IMG/VR virus record: IMGVR_UViG_3300023180_000243
Location: 1-31,657 of that record
Reading direction: 5' to 3' (one strand)
Length of the DNA: 31,657 nucleotides
DNA from: a virus
How positions within the stretch are numbered: position 1 is the stretch's first letter; every line of letters begins with the position of its first letter. The notes under the pieces are model-generated. The model worked only from the letters and a program-made list of their open reading frames with translations. It was not told the DNA's origin and did no database searches. Below, piece after piece: positions 24,994 to 31,254 of this stretch. The position numbers and the translations under genes were made by a program.

Positions 24994-25515
24994 ATGCTAA
25001 TGAAAACAGACGAACTAGGTATACCCAGATTTTCTAATCGCGACCTTATTGACATGATTTATTCAGGTCATGCGGATAAAGTCCATGTGGTTTTATGCGA
25101 TAAAAACGACGATATAGATAAGTTTAATACAGCAATGGAAGAGCAAGGCTTTGACAAGCTACAGAAATATATCCCATTAGATGTAGATCAAAAGACTTTT
25201 GACGGTGTATGTCAAAGTGAATGGTTTATGCCTGACAAATACAAGAAGCTAAATGTACATAACTACATTCTAACAAAATGTAACTCACAAGAAGAAACTG
25301 CTAGATGTGCAGAAGAACTTGCAGAGTTTGAAGGCAGAGGTATGATGCCTTTGCTACAGTATATGATCTATCTTGTAGACTTCATGCGTGAGAATGGTAT
25401 TGTATGGGGTGTAGGACGTGGATCTAGTGTAGCAAGTTATGTGCTATATTTGATTGGAGTACACCGTATTAATTCAATCCAGTTTGACCTAGACTGGCGT
25501 GAGTTCTTGAGATAA
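24994..25515 (+). CDS. truncated DNA polymerase III alpha (DnaE)-like protein
   Basis: The 173-aa protein has a C-terminal third that reads like bacterial DnaE just before the catalytic aspartates. MIYLVDFMRENGIVWGVGRG (about 124-142) and SSVASYVLYLIGV, then FDLDWREFLR, correspond to the DnaE helix, the GPGRGSxAGS loop and the ERFLNPE segment. The protein stops there: the PDxDxDF active site, thumb and fingers are absent, and the next gene does not continue them. The N-terminal 100 residues show no clear PHP domain. It cannot be an active polymerase. A regulatory or template-binding role, or interference with host Pol III, is possible but is inference. The start may be ATG 24994 or 25000. Confidence 0.72.
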   Translation: MLMKTDELGIPRFSNRDLIDMIYSGHADKVHVVLCDKNDDIDKFNTAMEEQGFDKLQKYIPLDVDQKTFDGVCQSEWFMPDKYKKLNVHNYILTKCNSQEETARCAEELAEFEGRGMMPLLQYMIYLVDFMRENGIVWGVGRGSSVASYVLYLIGVHRINSIQFDLDWREFLR

Positions 25516-25522
25516 GTACATA

Positions 25523-25528
25523 TATAAT
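25523..25528 (+). promoter_or_regulatory. possible -10 box (TATAAT) with poor -35
   Basis: TATAAT in CATATATAATTTTAGGAG lies 16 nt before ATG 25544. No acceptable -35 is seen at 16-18 nt. It may be a weak or activator-dependent promoter, or chance in an AT-rich gap. Confidence 0.3.
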
Positions 25529-25543
25529 TTTAGGAGAGTCAAT

Positions 25544-25927
25544 ATGGCTATGAAACAAACAGGACGAAAAGTCTATAAAACAATGCAAGGTAAAACCATA
25601 GATATGGATTTGCTACGCCAACGCAACGAACTTACTCCAGCCGTTGGCAATGCTAAAGTAAATGCACGTGGTGATGAGCTAGGTGCAGGTGGAAGAATTA
25701 TCAAGAAAAGAGAAGATGTAGTTAAAGAGTACTACAATACTGATGGACCAAGACCGGTAGAAACGGCAGTAAAAAGATCTGCAAATAAGGATTTAACTGA
25801 AGATTGGGTAGAACCAGAAGTTAAAACAACAAAAACTACAGCAAAGAAAGATCCAGTCGTAGTAGAAACTTCAGACGACGAATGGGTAGAAGACGACGAA
25901 GGCAATTTTGTTAAAAAAGGTGACTAA
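25544..25927 (+). CDS. small charged protein with acidic tail, unknown
   Basis: The 127-aa protein is preceded by AGGAGA. The N-terminal half (MAMKQTGRKVYKTMQGKTID, then LTPAVGNAKVNARGDELGAG) is conserved-looking and basic. The second half is a low-complexity linker with Thr/Lys repeats, ending in an acidic segment (about 108-120, SDDEWVEDDEG). From memory, similar proteins occur beside the gp31-like gene in other marine myoviruses. The function is unknown; the acidic tail could be an assembly or chaperonin-related element. Its TAA shares its last A with the co-chaperonin ATG at 25927. Confidence 0.75.
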   Translation: MAMKQTGRKVYKTMQGKTIDMDLLRQRNELTPAVGNAKVNARGDELGAGGRIIKKREDVVKEYYNTDGPRPVETAVKRSANKDLTEDWVEPEVKTTKTTAKKDPVVVETSDDEWVEDDEGNFVKKGD

Positions 25928-26340
25928 TGGCAATTAACATTAATTCTATCAAAGGCAAACCAAGAGCAATTGGCGACAGAGTGCTTGTTACCGATATGTA
26001 CTTTGGTGAGCAAAAAACTGCAAGCGGTTTGATTATTAATAACGACGACGGAACAACACGCGGTGTTTATCCTCGTTGGGGTAAGGTATATTCAAAAGGC
26101 CCAAAAAATAAAGATCCTTATGAAGTAGGACAATGGATCCTTGTAGAACACGGTCGCTGGACACGTGGAATGAATATTGAAACTGATGAAGATGGTCAAA
26201 TTGAAGTTCGTATGGTTGAAACTGAAAGTATCCTTGCCTATTCAGATGAAAAACCAGCTGATGTAATAATAGGCAATGAATATGCTGACGGGGAACACGC
26301 AACAATTGATCCTACTTCATTTATGAATCAACCAGTATAA
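25927..26340 (+). CDS. 31: GroES-like co-chaperonin (T4 gp31-type)
   Basis: The 137-aa protein matches the GroES fold. IGDRVLVTDMYFGEQ contains the 'GDRVLV' strand. EQKTASGLIINNDD (about 28-41) is the mobile loop that contacts the chaperonin ring. WGKVYSKGPKNKDPYEVGQW matches the 'VvavG...vkvGD' region, and VETESILAYSDE matches the 'e.DILA' end. A C-terminal extension of about 30 residues is beyond GroES. T4 gp31 replaces host GroES to fold the major capsid protein with host GroEL, and the same role is inferred here. No GroEL gene is present in the window. It overlaps the upstream stop by one base. Confidence 0.88.
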   Translation: MAININSIKGKPRAIGDRVLVTDMYFGEQKTASGLIINNDDGTTRGVYPRWGKVYSKGPKNKDPYEVGQWILVEHGRWTRGMNIETDEDGQIEVRMVETESILAYSDEKPADVIIGNEYADGEHATIDPTSFMNQPV

Positions 26341-26349
26341 GAGGCAATA

Positions 26350-26712
26350 ATGACAAACCCATTTAAAGATATTGAACGCTTTGGCTCGGCGTGTGATCAA
26401 GAGCCTAATGAAGCAAACTACAAAATGTATCTCGGTCTTATTGAAGAAGAGTTTCATGAACTTGCAGATGCAGTAGAAGACAACGATCGTGTAGAACAAC
26501 TAGATGCACTTATCGATATTCTTGTTGTTACTATGGGTGCTATCAGAGCAGGTGGATTTGACGGAGAAGGTGCATGGAAAGAAGTAATGGACACAAACTT
26601 TGCGAAGATCGATCCAGACACAGGCAAAGTACTCAAACGCGAAGATGGCAAGGTATTGAAGCCGGAAGGCTGGAAAGCACCAGAACTAGCACCTTTCATT
26701 GGCCAGAACTAG
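26350..26712 (+). CDS. MazG-like nucleotide pyrophosphohydrolase
   Basis: The 120-aa, all-alpha protein has GLIEEEFHELADA (about 29-41) with the EExxE magnesium site and EQLDALIDILVVTMGA (about 49-64) with D52 and D56 in the second helix. The C-terminal segment (KEVMDTNFAKIDPDTGKVLK) is typical of the PRA-PH/MazG-like group (PF01503). Members hydrolyse NTPs or dNTPs to monophosphates plus pyrophosphate. Phage versions have been proposed to recycle dNTPs or alter (p)ppGpp. It starts 9 nt after the co-chaperonin stop. Confidence 0.87.
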   Translation: MTNPFKDIERFGSACDQEPNEANYKMYLGLIEEEFHELADAVEDNDRVEQLDALIDILVVTMGAIRAGGFDGEGAWKEVMDTNFAKIDPDTGKVLKREDGKVLKPEGWKAPELAPFIGQN

Positions 26713-26756
26713 TATTACCTCCAATTAATCTTTGGACAATTCCTAAAAAATAATAC

Positions 26757-26785
26757 TTGACTCCTATCAGTTTTTACGTTATAAT
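26757..26785 (+). promoter_or_regulatory. sigma70-like promoter ahead of exonuclease-replication operon
   Basis: TTGACT (26757-26762) and a perfect TATAAT (26780-26785) are spaced by 17 nt in a 101-nt intergenic gap. It likely drives the exonuclease, clamp loader, oxygenase, ferredoxin, thyX and dCMP deaminase genes to 30377, because no other promoter is evident in that run. The transcription start is near 26792. Confidence 0.82.
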
Positions 26786-26807
26786 ACATGTATAAATTGA
26801 TAGGAGT
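26760..26807 (+). repeat. inverted repeat spanning promoter and ribosome binding site
   Basis: ACTCCTATCA at 26760-26769 and TGATAGGAGT at 26798-26807 are exact 10-bp inverted copies, 28 nt apart. The left arm overlaps the -35 box and the right arm contains the Shine-Dalgarno TAGGAG. It could act as a DNA operator flanking the promoter, or in read-through RNA from mazG as a hairpin that hides the ribosome binding site. The spacing of arm centres is about 38 nt. Confidence 0.6.
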
Positions 26808-26813
26808 TTTCTT

Positions 26814-27350
26814 TTGGCTATACATGCAACAATAGATTTAGAAACAATTGACACACGGCCGCAGTCTACAGTACTAAGTTTAGGCGCTGTAAAATTTAAT
26901 CCGTTTGACAATTCAGAGCCTTACAACGAGTTGTATTTTAAAATTTCTATCGATGACCAAGATCAATTGGGTCGTACAGCAAGTGATGATACTATTGAAT
27001 GGTGGAGCAAACAAGATCCAAAGATTATGGAAGAAGCGTTTGACCAAAAAGGTGCTATTACTGTAGAAGAAGCACTAAGTAAAATTAATAAGTTTGTTGT
27101 TGGTGTAGATGTACTATGGGGGCAAGGTTATGGCTTTGACTACACAATTATTGAAGACATGTATCGTAGTTTAGGCAAACCTATTCCATACAACTTCTGG
27201 CAAGTACGTGATAGTCGCACACTGTTTAGTGTATGTAAGGAAGATCCTCGCAAGAAGATCCAAAACGATTTGCACAATGCACTGGCAGATGCATACTATC
27301 AATCAAAGGCAATACAAATGGCATATAAAGAACTAGGAGTAACACGTTGA
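26814..27350 (+). CDS. dexA: DexA-like 3'-5' exonuclease (DEDDh)
   Basis: The 178-aa protein starts at TTG 26814, 7 nt after the TGATAGGAGT arm. The DEDDh residues are visible: D8 and E10 (ATIDLETID), D109 in GQGYGFDYTI, and H154 and D159 in HNALADAYY. DTIEWWSKQDPKIMEE (about 59-74) matches the TIEWW segment of T4 DexA and the Rv2179c-type exoribonucleases (PF16473). It is shorter than T4 DexA (227 aa). The substrate may be ssDNA, as for DexA, or RNA. Its stop overlaps the TTG start of the clamp loader gene (TTGA). Confidence 0.82.
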   Translation: MAIHATIDLETIDTRPQSTVLSLGAVKFNPFDNSEPYNELYFKISIDDQDQLGRTASDDTIEWWSKQDPKIMEEAFDQKGAITVEEALSKINKFVVGVDVLWGQGYGFDYTIIEDMYRSLGKPIPYNFWQVRDSRTLFSVCKEDPRKKIQNDLHNALADAYYQSKAIQMAYKELGVTR

Positions 27351-28252
27351 AAGAATTATGGGTAGAAAAGTATCGTCCTAAGACGGTAGATGGATATGTA
27401 TTTAGAGATGACGCACAAAAACAACAAGTTAAAACTTGGATCAAAGATAAAACTATTCCGCACTTGCTTTTTAGTGGCAATGCTGGGATTGGTAAAACTA
27501 CTCTTGCTAAGTTACTATTTAACGAGCTTGAAGTAAATGATCTAGACATACTAGAAATTAACGCATCGCGAACAAACTCAGTAGATGATGTTCGTGATAA
27601 AATTGTAAACTTCGTACAAATGATTCCATTTGGCGACTTTAAAGTGGTACTACTAGATGAGGCTGATTACTTATCTCCAAACGCACAAGCGGCATTGCGC
27701 GGTGTTATGGAAGAATATCATACAACTGCACGTTTTATACTCACGTGTAACTATCCAAACCGTATTATACCAGCTATTCACAGCAGGTGCCAAGGTTTCC
27801 ATATTGCCAAAATCGACCAGACAGAGTTTACTGCGAGAGTCGCGGAAATACTTATTACGGAGGGAGTTAACCCGGACCTTGATACATTGGACACGTATGT
27901 CAAAGCAACCTACCCAGATTTAAGAAAATGTATCAACACTGTACAAATGAATTCAGTTGATGGTGTGCTAAACAAACCCAATGAAGGTGACACAGGCGAA
28001 AGCGATTGGAAACTTGATATGGTCGAACTGTTTAAGGCAGGCAAGATTCAAGAAGCACGTAAATTACTATGTGGTGCTATTCGTCCAGAGGAAATGGAAG
28101 AAGTCTATCGTTGGATGTATGACAACATCGAATTATTTAAAGATCCAGACCAAGCAGTGCTAATTATTAAGCAAGGTATGGTAGATCATACATTAGTTGT
28201 AGATCCTGAAATTAATCTTGCGGCAACACTGATAAGATTAGCGAGACTATAG
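27347..28252 (+). CDS. 44: sliding clamp loader subunit (T4 gp44-like)
   Basis: The protein (301 aa) starts at TTG 27347 and is an AAA+ ATPase. The N-terminal ELWVEKYRPKTVDGYV matches the RFC/gp44 opening. Walker A is SGNAGIGKTT (about 43-52), Walker B is VVLLDEADYL (100-109), sensor 1 is TCNYPNRI, and the SRC motif (HSRCQGF, about 145-151) provides the arginine finger. gp44 with gp62 loads the gp45 clamp for T4-type DNA polymerase. No gp62 or gp45 gene is adjacent here, unlike the T4 45-44-62 order. Its TAG overlaps the GTG of the next gene by one base. Confidence 0.92.
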   Translation: MKELWVEKYRPKTVDGYVFRDDAQKQQVKTWIKDKTIPHLLFSGNAGIGKTTLAKLLFNELEVNDLDILEINASRTNSVDDVRDKIVNFVQMIPFGDFKVVLLDEADYLSPNAQAALRGVMEEYHTTARFILTCNYPNRIIPAIHSRCQGFHIAKIDQTEFTARVAEILITEGVNPDLDTLDTYVKATYPDLRKCINTVQMNSVDGVLNKPNEGDTGESDWKLDMVELFKAGKIQEARKLLCGAIRPEEMEEVYRWMYDNIELFKDPDQAVLIIKQGMVDHTLVVDPEINLAATLIRLARL

Positions 28253-28914
28253 TGAATATTGCACAGTTTGACACATATAACATACTTTGGCCTACATTCG
28301 TTTTTCACTATAAGTATGAAAATTACAAACAAGATAAAAATCAACTTGTAGATACAATTTATAAAGAAGCTGAAAAACAAAAACGTGACGTAGACAGCGG
28401 TGTTGCTACACATTTGAAATCTAATTTGAAAGAAAGTGATTTTAATTTTCTAAATATAGACAATCCTGCAATTCATAAATTAAAAAAATTCTTTGAGCAG
28501 TCTTTGTCGCATTTAGTTACACAAGGATTTCCTAGCACAGGATATTGGCAACCTAAACGTCCAATGTCTTGTACAATTAGAGAAAGCTGGTACCATATTA
28601 CAAATGACAAAGGATATCACCTTACACACGTTCATCCTGGAACAAGTTGGGGTGCAATTTTTTATGCTCAATCTAGCGAATGTGATCTAGATAGTATGAA
28701 TGGTACTAATACTTGGTTTAATTTTAACACACACCAAGGTACTAAAGATGATGGCGCTGAGTGGTTTGAGCAACACTATTCATATACTAAGCCTCCGACT
28801 GAAGGAGATTTAATACTATTTCCGGGGTGGATACCGCATGACGCGGCACCTTATGCAGGTAAAGAGGATAGGATTGTCGTCAGCGCAAATACTAACTTTT
28901 ATTATGAGAGGTAA
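28252..28914 (+). CDS. 2OG-Fe(II) oxygenase-like protein (second copy)
   Basis: The 220-aa protein starts at GTG 28252 (TAGTG overlap). [18 protein letters not shown] carries the HxH pair (H126 and H128), [17 protein letters not shown] carries H196, and R207 in [14 protein letters not shown] matches the 2OG-binding arginine. The layout is that of the phage PF13759-type oxygenases, but sequence differs clearly from the copy at 1492. Its position between clamp loader and ferredoxin with a 2-nt gap is unusual. The substrate is unknown; the ferredoxin neighbour raises the idea of electron supply for iron reduction (inference). Confidence 0.8.
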   Translation: MNIAQFDTYNILWPTFVFHYKYENYKQDKNQLVDTIYKEAEKQKRDVDSGVATHLKSNLKESDFNFLNIDNPAIHKLKKFFEQSLSHLVTQGFPSTGYWQPKRPMSCTIRESWYHITNDKGYHLTHVHPGTSWGAIFYAQSSECDLDSMNGTNTWFNFNTHQGTKDDGAEWFEQHYSYTKPPTEGDLILFPGWIPHDAAPYAGKEDRIVVSANTNFYYER

Positions 28915-28916
28915 AA

Positions 28917-29264
28917 ATGTCTTACTTAGTAGTTGATAACTGTATAAAATGTAAACATATGGATTGCGTAGAAGTTTGTCCTGTAGACTGCTTCTATGAA
29001 GGCGAAGATATGTTGGTAATTAATCCTGATGAATGTATTGATTGCGGCGTATGTGAACCAGAGTGTCCTGTGGATGCTATAGTTGTTGAAGAATCGTTAC
29101 CTGACGATGAACGACAAAAATGGTTTTCAATAAATCAGGTATATAGTAATAAATGGCCTAACATCACAGAGAAAGATGATAGCAAAGTTCCAACAGATGC
29201 GGAACAATGGGACGGAGTTCCTAACAAGTACGAGCAATTTATAGAAGTAAAGGAAGTAGAATGA
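28917..29264 (+). CDS. fdxA: 7Fe (3Fe-4S / 4Fe-4S) FdxA-type ferredoxin
   Basis: The 115-aa protein is very close to the FdxA/Azotobacter FdI type. The first half is [20 protein letters not shown], the second [16 protein letters not shown]. By comparison with FdI, C9, C17 and C50 hold the 3Fe-4S cluster, C21, C40, C43 and C46 hold the 4Fe-4S cluster, and C25 is the semi-free cysteine. [11 protein letters not shown] and WDGVPNK in the C-terminal part also match that family. Such ferredoxins carry low-potential electrons. Phage ferredoxins known from cyanophages are plant-type 2Fe-2S, so this type is notable. It overlaps thyX as ATGA at 29261-29264. Confidence 0.93.
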   Translation: MSYLVVDNCIKCKHMDCVEVCPVDCFYEGEDMLVINPDECIDCGVCEPECPVDAIVVEESLPDDERQKWFSINQVYSNKWPNITEKDDSKVPTDAEQWDGVPNKYEQFIEVKEVE

Positions 29265-29941
29265 ACGTCAGACTAGTTAGTTATACAAAGCCAACTGAAG
29301 AATTTGTGCAAGAAGGTATGAGCAATAATGACTTGCTTGACCTAGTTGCTTATTGTGCTAGAGTATCTAACCCTAGTAATCAAATGAATACAGAAACAAG
29401 TGAGAAACTTGTAAAGTATTTGATTAAACATGCACATTGGTCGCCGTTGGAAATGGTTAATGCATGTATGGAAATTGTAACTACACGTGATATTGCACAT
29501 CAAATTGTACGCCATCGTAGTTTTGCTTTTCAGGAATTTAGTCAAAGATATGCTAAGCCTGAAGATCAAGGCGACATGTTTATCTATAGTGAAGCAAGAC
29601 TTCAAGACGAAAAGAATAGACAAAATTCTATTGAGGTAGAAGACAAGCAACTACAAACTGATTGGTTACATGCTCAGATGCGTATAGCACATCTTGCTAA
29701 AAAAGAATATGATCGTGCTATTAAAATGGGTATTGCAAAAGAGCAAGCACGTAAACTATTGCCAGAAGGTATAACTAAGACAACGTTATATATGAATGGT
29801 AGTTTGCGTAGCTGGATTCATTACATCGAATTGCGTGGTGCTAATGGTACACAAAAAGAGCATATGGAAATTGCACACGCCTGTGCTAAAGTTATTGCAG
29901 AAATCTTTCCTTTAGCAAAGGAACTTGTAAGTGAAACCTAA
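29261..29941 (+). CDS. thyX: flavin-dependent thymidylate synthase ThyX
   Basis: The 226-aa protein methylates dUMP to dTMP with methylene-tetrahydrofolate and reduced FAD. The ThyX signature is [16 protein letters not shown] (about 83-98), with the essential second serine and arginine kept (S94 and R96). The first Ser of the usual RHRxxSxxxxSxR reads Ala89. HWSPLEMVN (about 59-67) and the C-terminal [11 protein letters not shown] also match ThyX. ThyX needs reducing power, and the gene overlaps the ferredoxin gene by 4 nt and the dCMP deaminase by 11 nt, so the three are translationally coupled. Confidence 0.93.
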   Translation: MNVRLVSYTKPTEEFVQEGMSNNDLLDLVAYCARVSNPSNQMNTETSEKLVKYLIKHAHWSPLEMVNACMEIVTTRDIAHQIVRHRSFAFQEFSQRYAKPEDQGDMFIYSEARLQDEKNRQNSIEVEDKQLQTDWLHAQMRIAHLAKKEYDRAIKMGIAKEQARKLLPEGITKTTLYMNGSLRSWIHYIELRGANGTQKEHMEIAHACAKVIAEIFPLAKELVSET

Positions 29942-30377
29942 GTTTGTAGAAGCATATATGGACGTTGCAGAACGTTTTGCACAACTAAGTTCAGCAAAGC
30001 GTTTGAATGTAGGTGCGATTGTTGTAAAGGATGATCGTATTATTAGTATTGGATACAATGGTATGCCTACTGGCTGGGATAATTGTTGTGAAGAAGAAGT
30101 ATTAGTTGATTACGGTAATAGAGTAAGCGATGCAAAATACGAACTAAAATCTAAGCCAGAGGTATTACACGCCGAGTCTAACGCAATCGCTAAACTAGCA
30201 AAGTCGCCCGAAAGTGGTGAAGGGGCGACTATTTTTATTACACACGCACCCTGTATAGATTGTGCTAAACTAATCTATCAAAGTGGAATTGCCGCTGTGT
30301 ACTACAAGAATGATTATCGTAGTACACAGGGCATTGAGTTTTTAGTTAAATCTGATATTGAAGTAGTTAAAGTCTAA
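29931..30377 (+). CDS. cd: dCMP deaminase
   Basis: The 148-aa protein starts at GTG 29931 inside the end of thyX. The zinc-dependent deaminase motif is complete: H80 and E82 in VLHAESNAI, and C108 and C111 in THAPCIDCAKL. YNGMPTGWDN (about 42-51) is typical of T4-type and eukaryotic dCMP deaminases. It converts dCMP to dUMP, the substrate of ThyX encoded just upstream. Its stop abuts the stop of the convergent phoH gene. Confidence 0.93.
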   Translation: MKPKFVEAYMDVAERFAQLSSAKRLNVGAIVVKDDRIISIGYNGMPTGWDNCCEEEVLVDYGNRVSDAKYELKSKPEVLHAESNAIAKLAKSPESGEGATIFITHAPCIDCAKLIYQSGIAAVYYKNDYRSTQGIEFLVKSDIEVVKV

Positions 30378-30380
30378 CTA
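30364..30380 (+). repeat. small AT-rich inverted repeat at convergent gene ends
   Basis: TAGTTA (30364-30369) and TAACTA (30375-30380) are exact inverted copies with a 5-nt loop and cover both stop codons. A weak hairpin could form in both transcripts. No T-run follows on either strand, so an intrinsic terminator is not supported. Confidence 0.35.
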
Positions 30381-31097
30381 TTCGTCGCCGTAAACTTGTA
30401 ACACCTCCTTAACGGCTTCATGTCTTTCTATATCTCCCTGTGCAAAGTGGACTATGTCCAAATGGGTCGAATTACTGGTTTCTAACAGTTTAGTAAAGTT
30501 GATTAAACCGTTATCTTTGAGCCTGTCTGCTTGTGCTAAGTCGCCTGTAACAGCCATCATAGATCCTTCGCCTAAACGTGTCAGTAACATTTTCATTTGA
30601 TTTTGTGTTGCATTTTGCATTTCATCTGCTAAGATAAAACTGTTTTTAAATGTTCTACCTCGCATATATGCTAGTGGAGCAATTTCAATTATGCCTTCTT
30701 CAATCATACTTTCGATTTCTCTAGCATTGAAATACTCACGTAGTACATCAAATATAGGTCTTGTCCAAGGAGCCATTTTTTGTTCTAATGTTCCTGGTAA
30801 AAATCCCAAATCTTCATCAACTGATACTGCTGGTCTAGTAACAATTATTTTATCAACCCTTCCTTCTTTAAACATTTTTACTGCTACCTGTACTGCTAAC
30901 AGTGTTTTACCTGTTCCTGCAGGGCCGATTCCAAATACTATATCTTTGGTTTCGTCTAGTAGTCTTAGTACATATTGTTCTTGATGTTTATTTCTTGGAA
31001 GTATTTCAACAAATTTTTTCTTTTTGTGAAGATTAAGGTCAACTACATTATTGTAGTTTTGATTTGAACGCTTTAAAGCCTTTCTTTTTGCACCCAT
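30378..31097 (-). CDS. phoH: PhoH-like ATPase
   Basis: The 239-aa minus-strand protein has a basic N-terminus (MGAKRKALKRSNQ, possibly RNA-binding). Walker A is GIGPAGTGKTLLA (about 56-68), followed by IIVTRPAVSVDEDLGFLPG (about 84-102), the PhoH hallmark. Walker B is FILADEMQNATQNQMKM (about 154-170), and sensor VTGDLAQAD follows. PhoH is very common in marine phages. Its role is unsettled: ATPase, possibly RNA helicase, and linked to phosphate stress in bacteria. CAGTCCTCC at 31099-31107 is its ribosome binding site (GGAGG on the minus strand). No clear sigma70 promoter was found for it. Confidence 0.94.
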   Translation of the reverse strand: MGAKRKALKRSNQNYNNVVDLNLHKKKKFVEILPRNKHQEQYVLRLLDETKDIVFGIGPAGTGKTLLAVQVAVKMFKEGRVDKIIVTRPAVSVDEDLGFLPGTLEQKMAPWTRPIFDVLREYFNAREIESMIEEGIIEIAPLAYMRGRTFKNSFILADEMQNATQNQMKMLLTRLGEGSMMAVTGDLAQADRLKDNGLINFTKLLETSNSTHLDIVHFAQGDIERHEAVKEVLQVYGDE

Positions 31098-31125
31098 TCA
31101 GTCCTCCTATGAGTTATGGAATATT

Positions 31126-31161
31126 GCAGGGTAGTTTGTGTGTAGAACACACTTGCCCTAC
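31126..31161 (+). repeat. imperfect inverted repeat in phoH/late-gene divergent region
   Basis: GTGTGT (31138-31143), AGA loop, ACACAC (31147-31152) form an exact 6-bp stem. An outer GCAGGG (31126-31131) pairs with CCCTAC (31156-31161) with one mismatch across an uneven inner loop. It lies in the phoH leader on the minus strand, 30-65 nt upstream of its start, so it could be an RNA hairpin in that leader or an operator. Confidence 0.5.
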
Positions 31162-31217
31162 AAAATTATTTACCATTTCGATTTAGATAAAAACTTGTAA
31201 GTTATCTCATAACTACG

Positions 31218-31224
31218 ATAAATA
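31218..31224 (+). promoter_or_regulatory. late promoter box ATAAATA
   Basis: The box lies in CGATAAATAAGT (31216-31227), identical to the 12-mer ahead of iscA-like (10930-10941), and sits 30 nt before ATG 31255. A perfect 5-bp palindrome GTTAT-CTC-ATAAC lies just upstream at 31201-31213. Confidence 0.67.
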
Positions 31225-31254
31225 AGTGTGTAGGATATTCAAGGATTAAAAAAC

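Noticed and set aside
26713-26756. Terminator after the MazG-like gene
   Set aside because: TCCAA and TTGGA could pair, but the stem is only 5 bp and AT-rich. The T-rich run after it belongs to the next promoter region.
28268-28296. TTGACA at 28268 as another promoter for the oxygenase-ferredoxin run
   Set aside because: No -10 box is found at 16-18 nt; TATAAC follows after only 3 nt.
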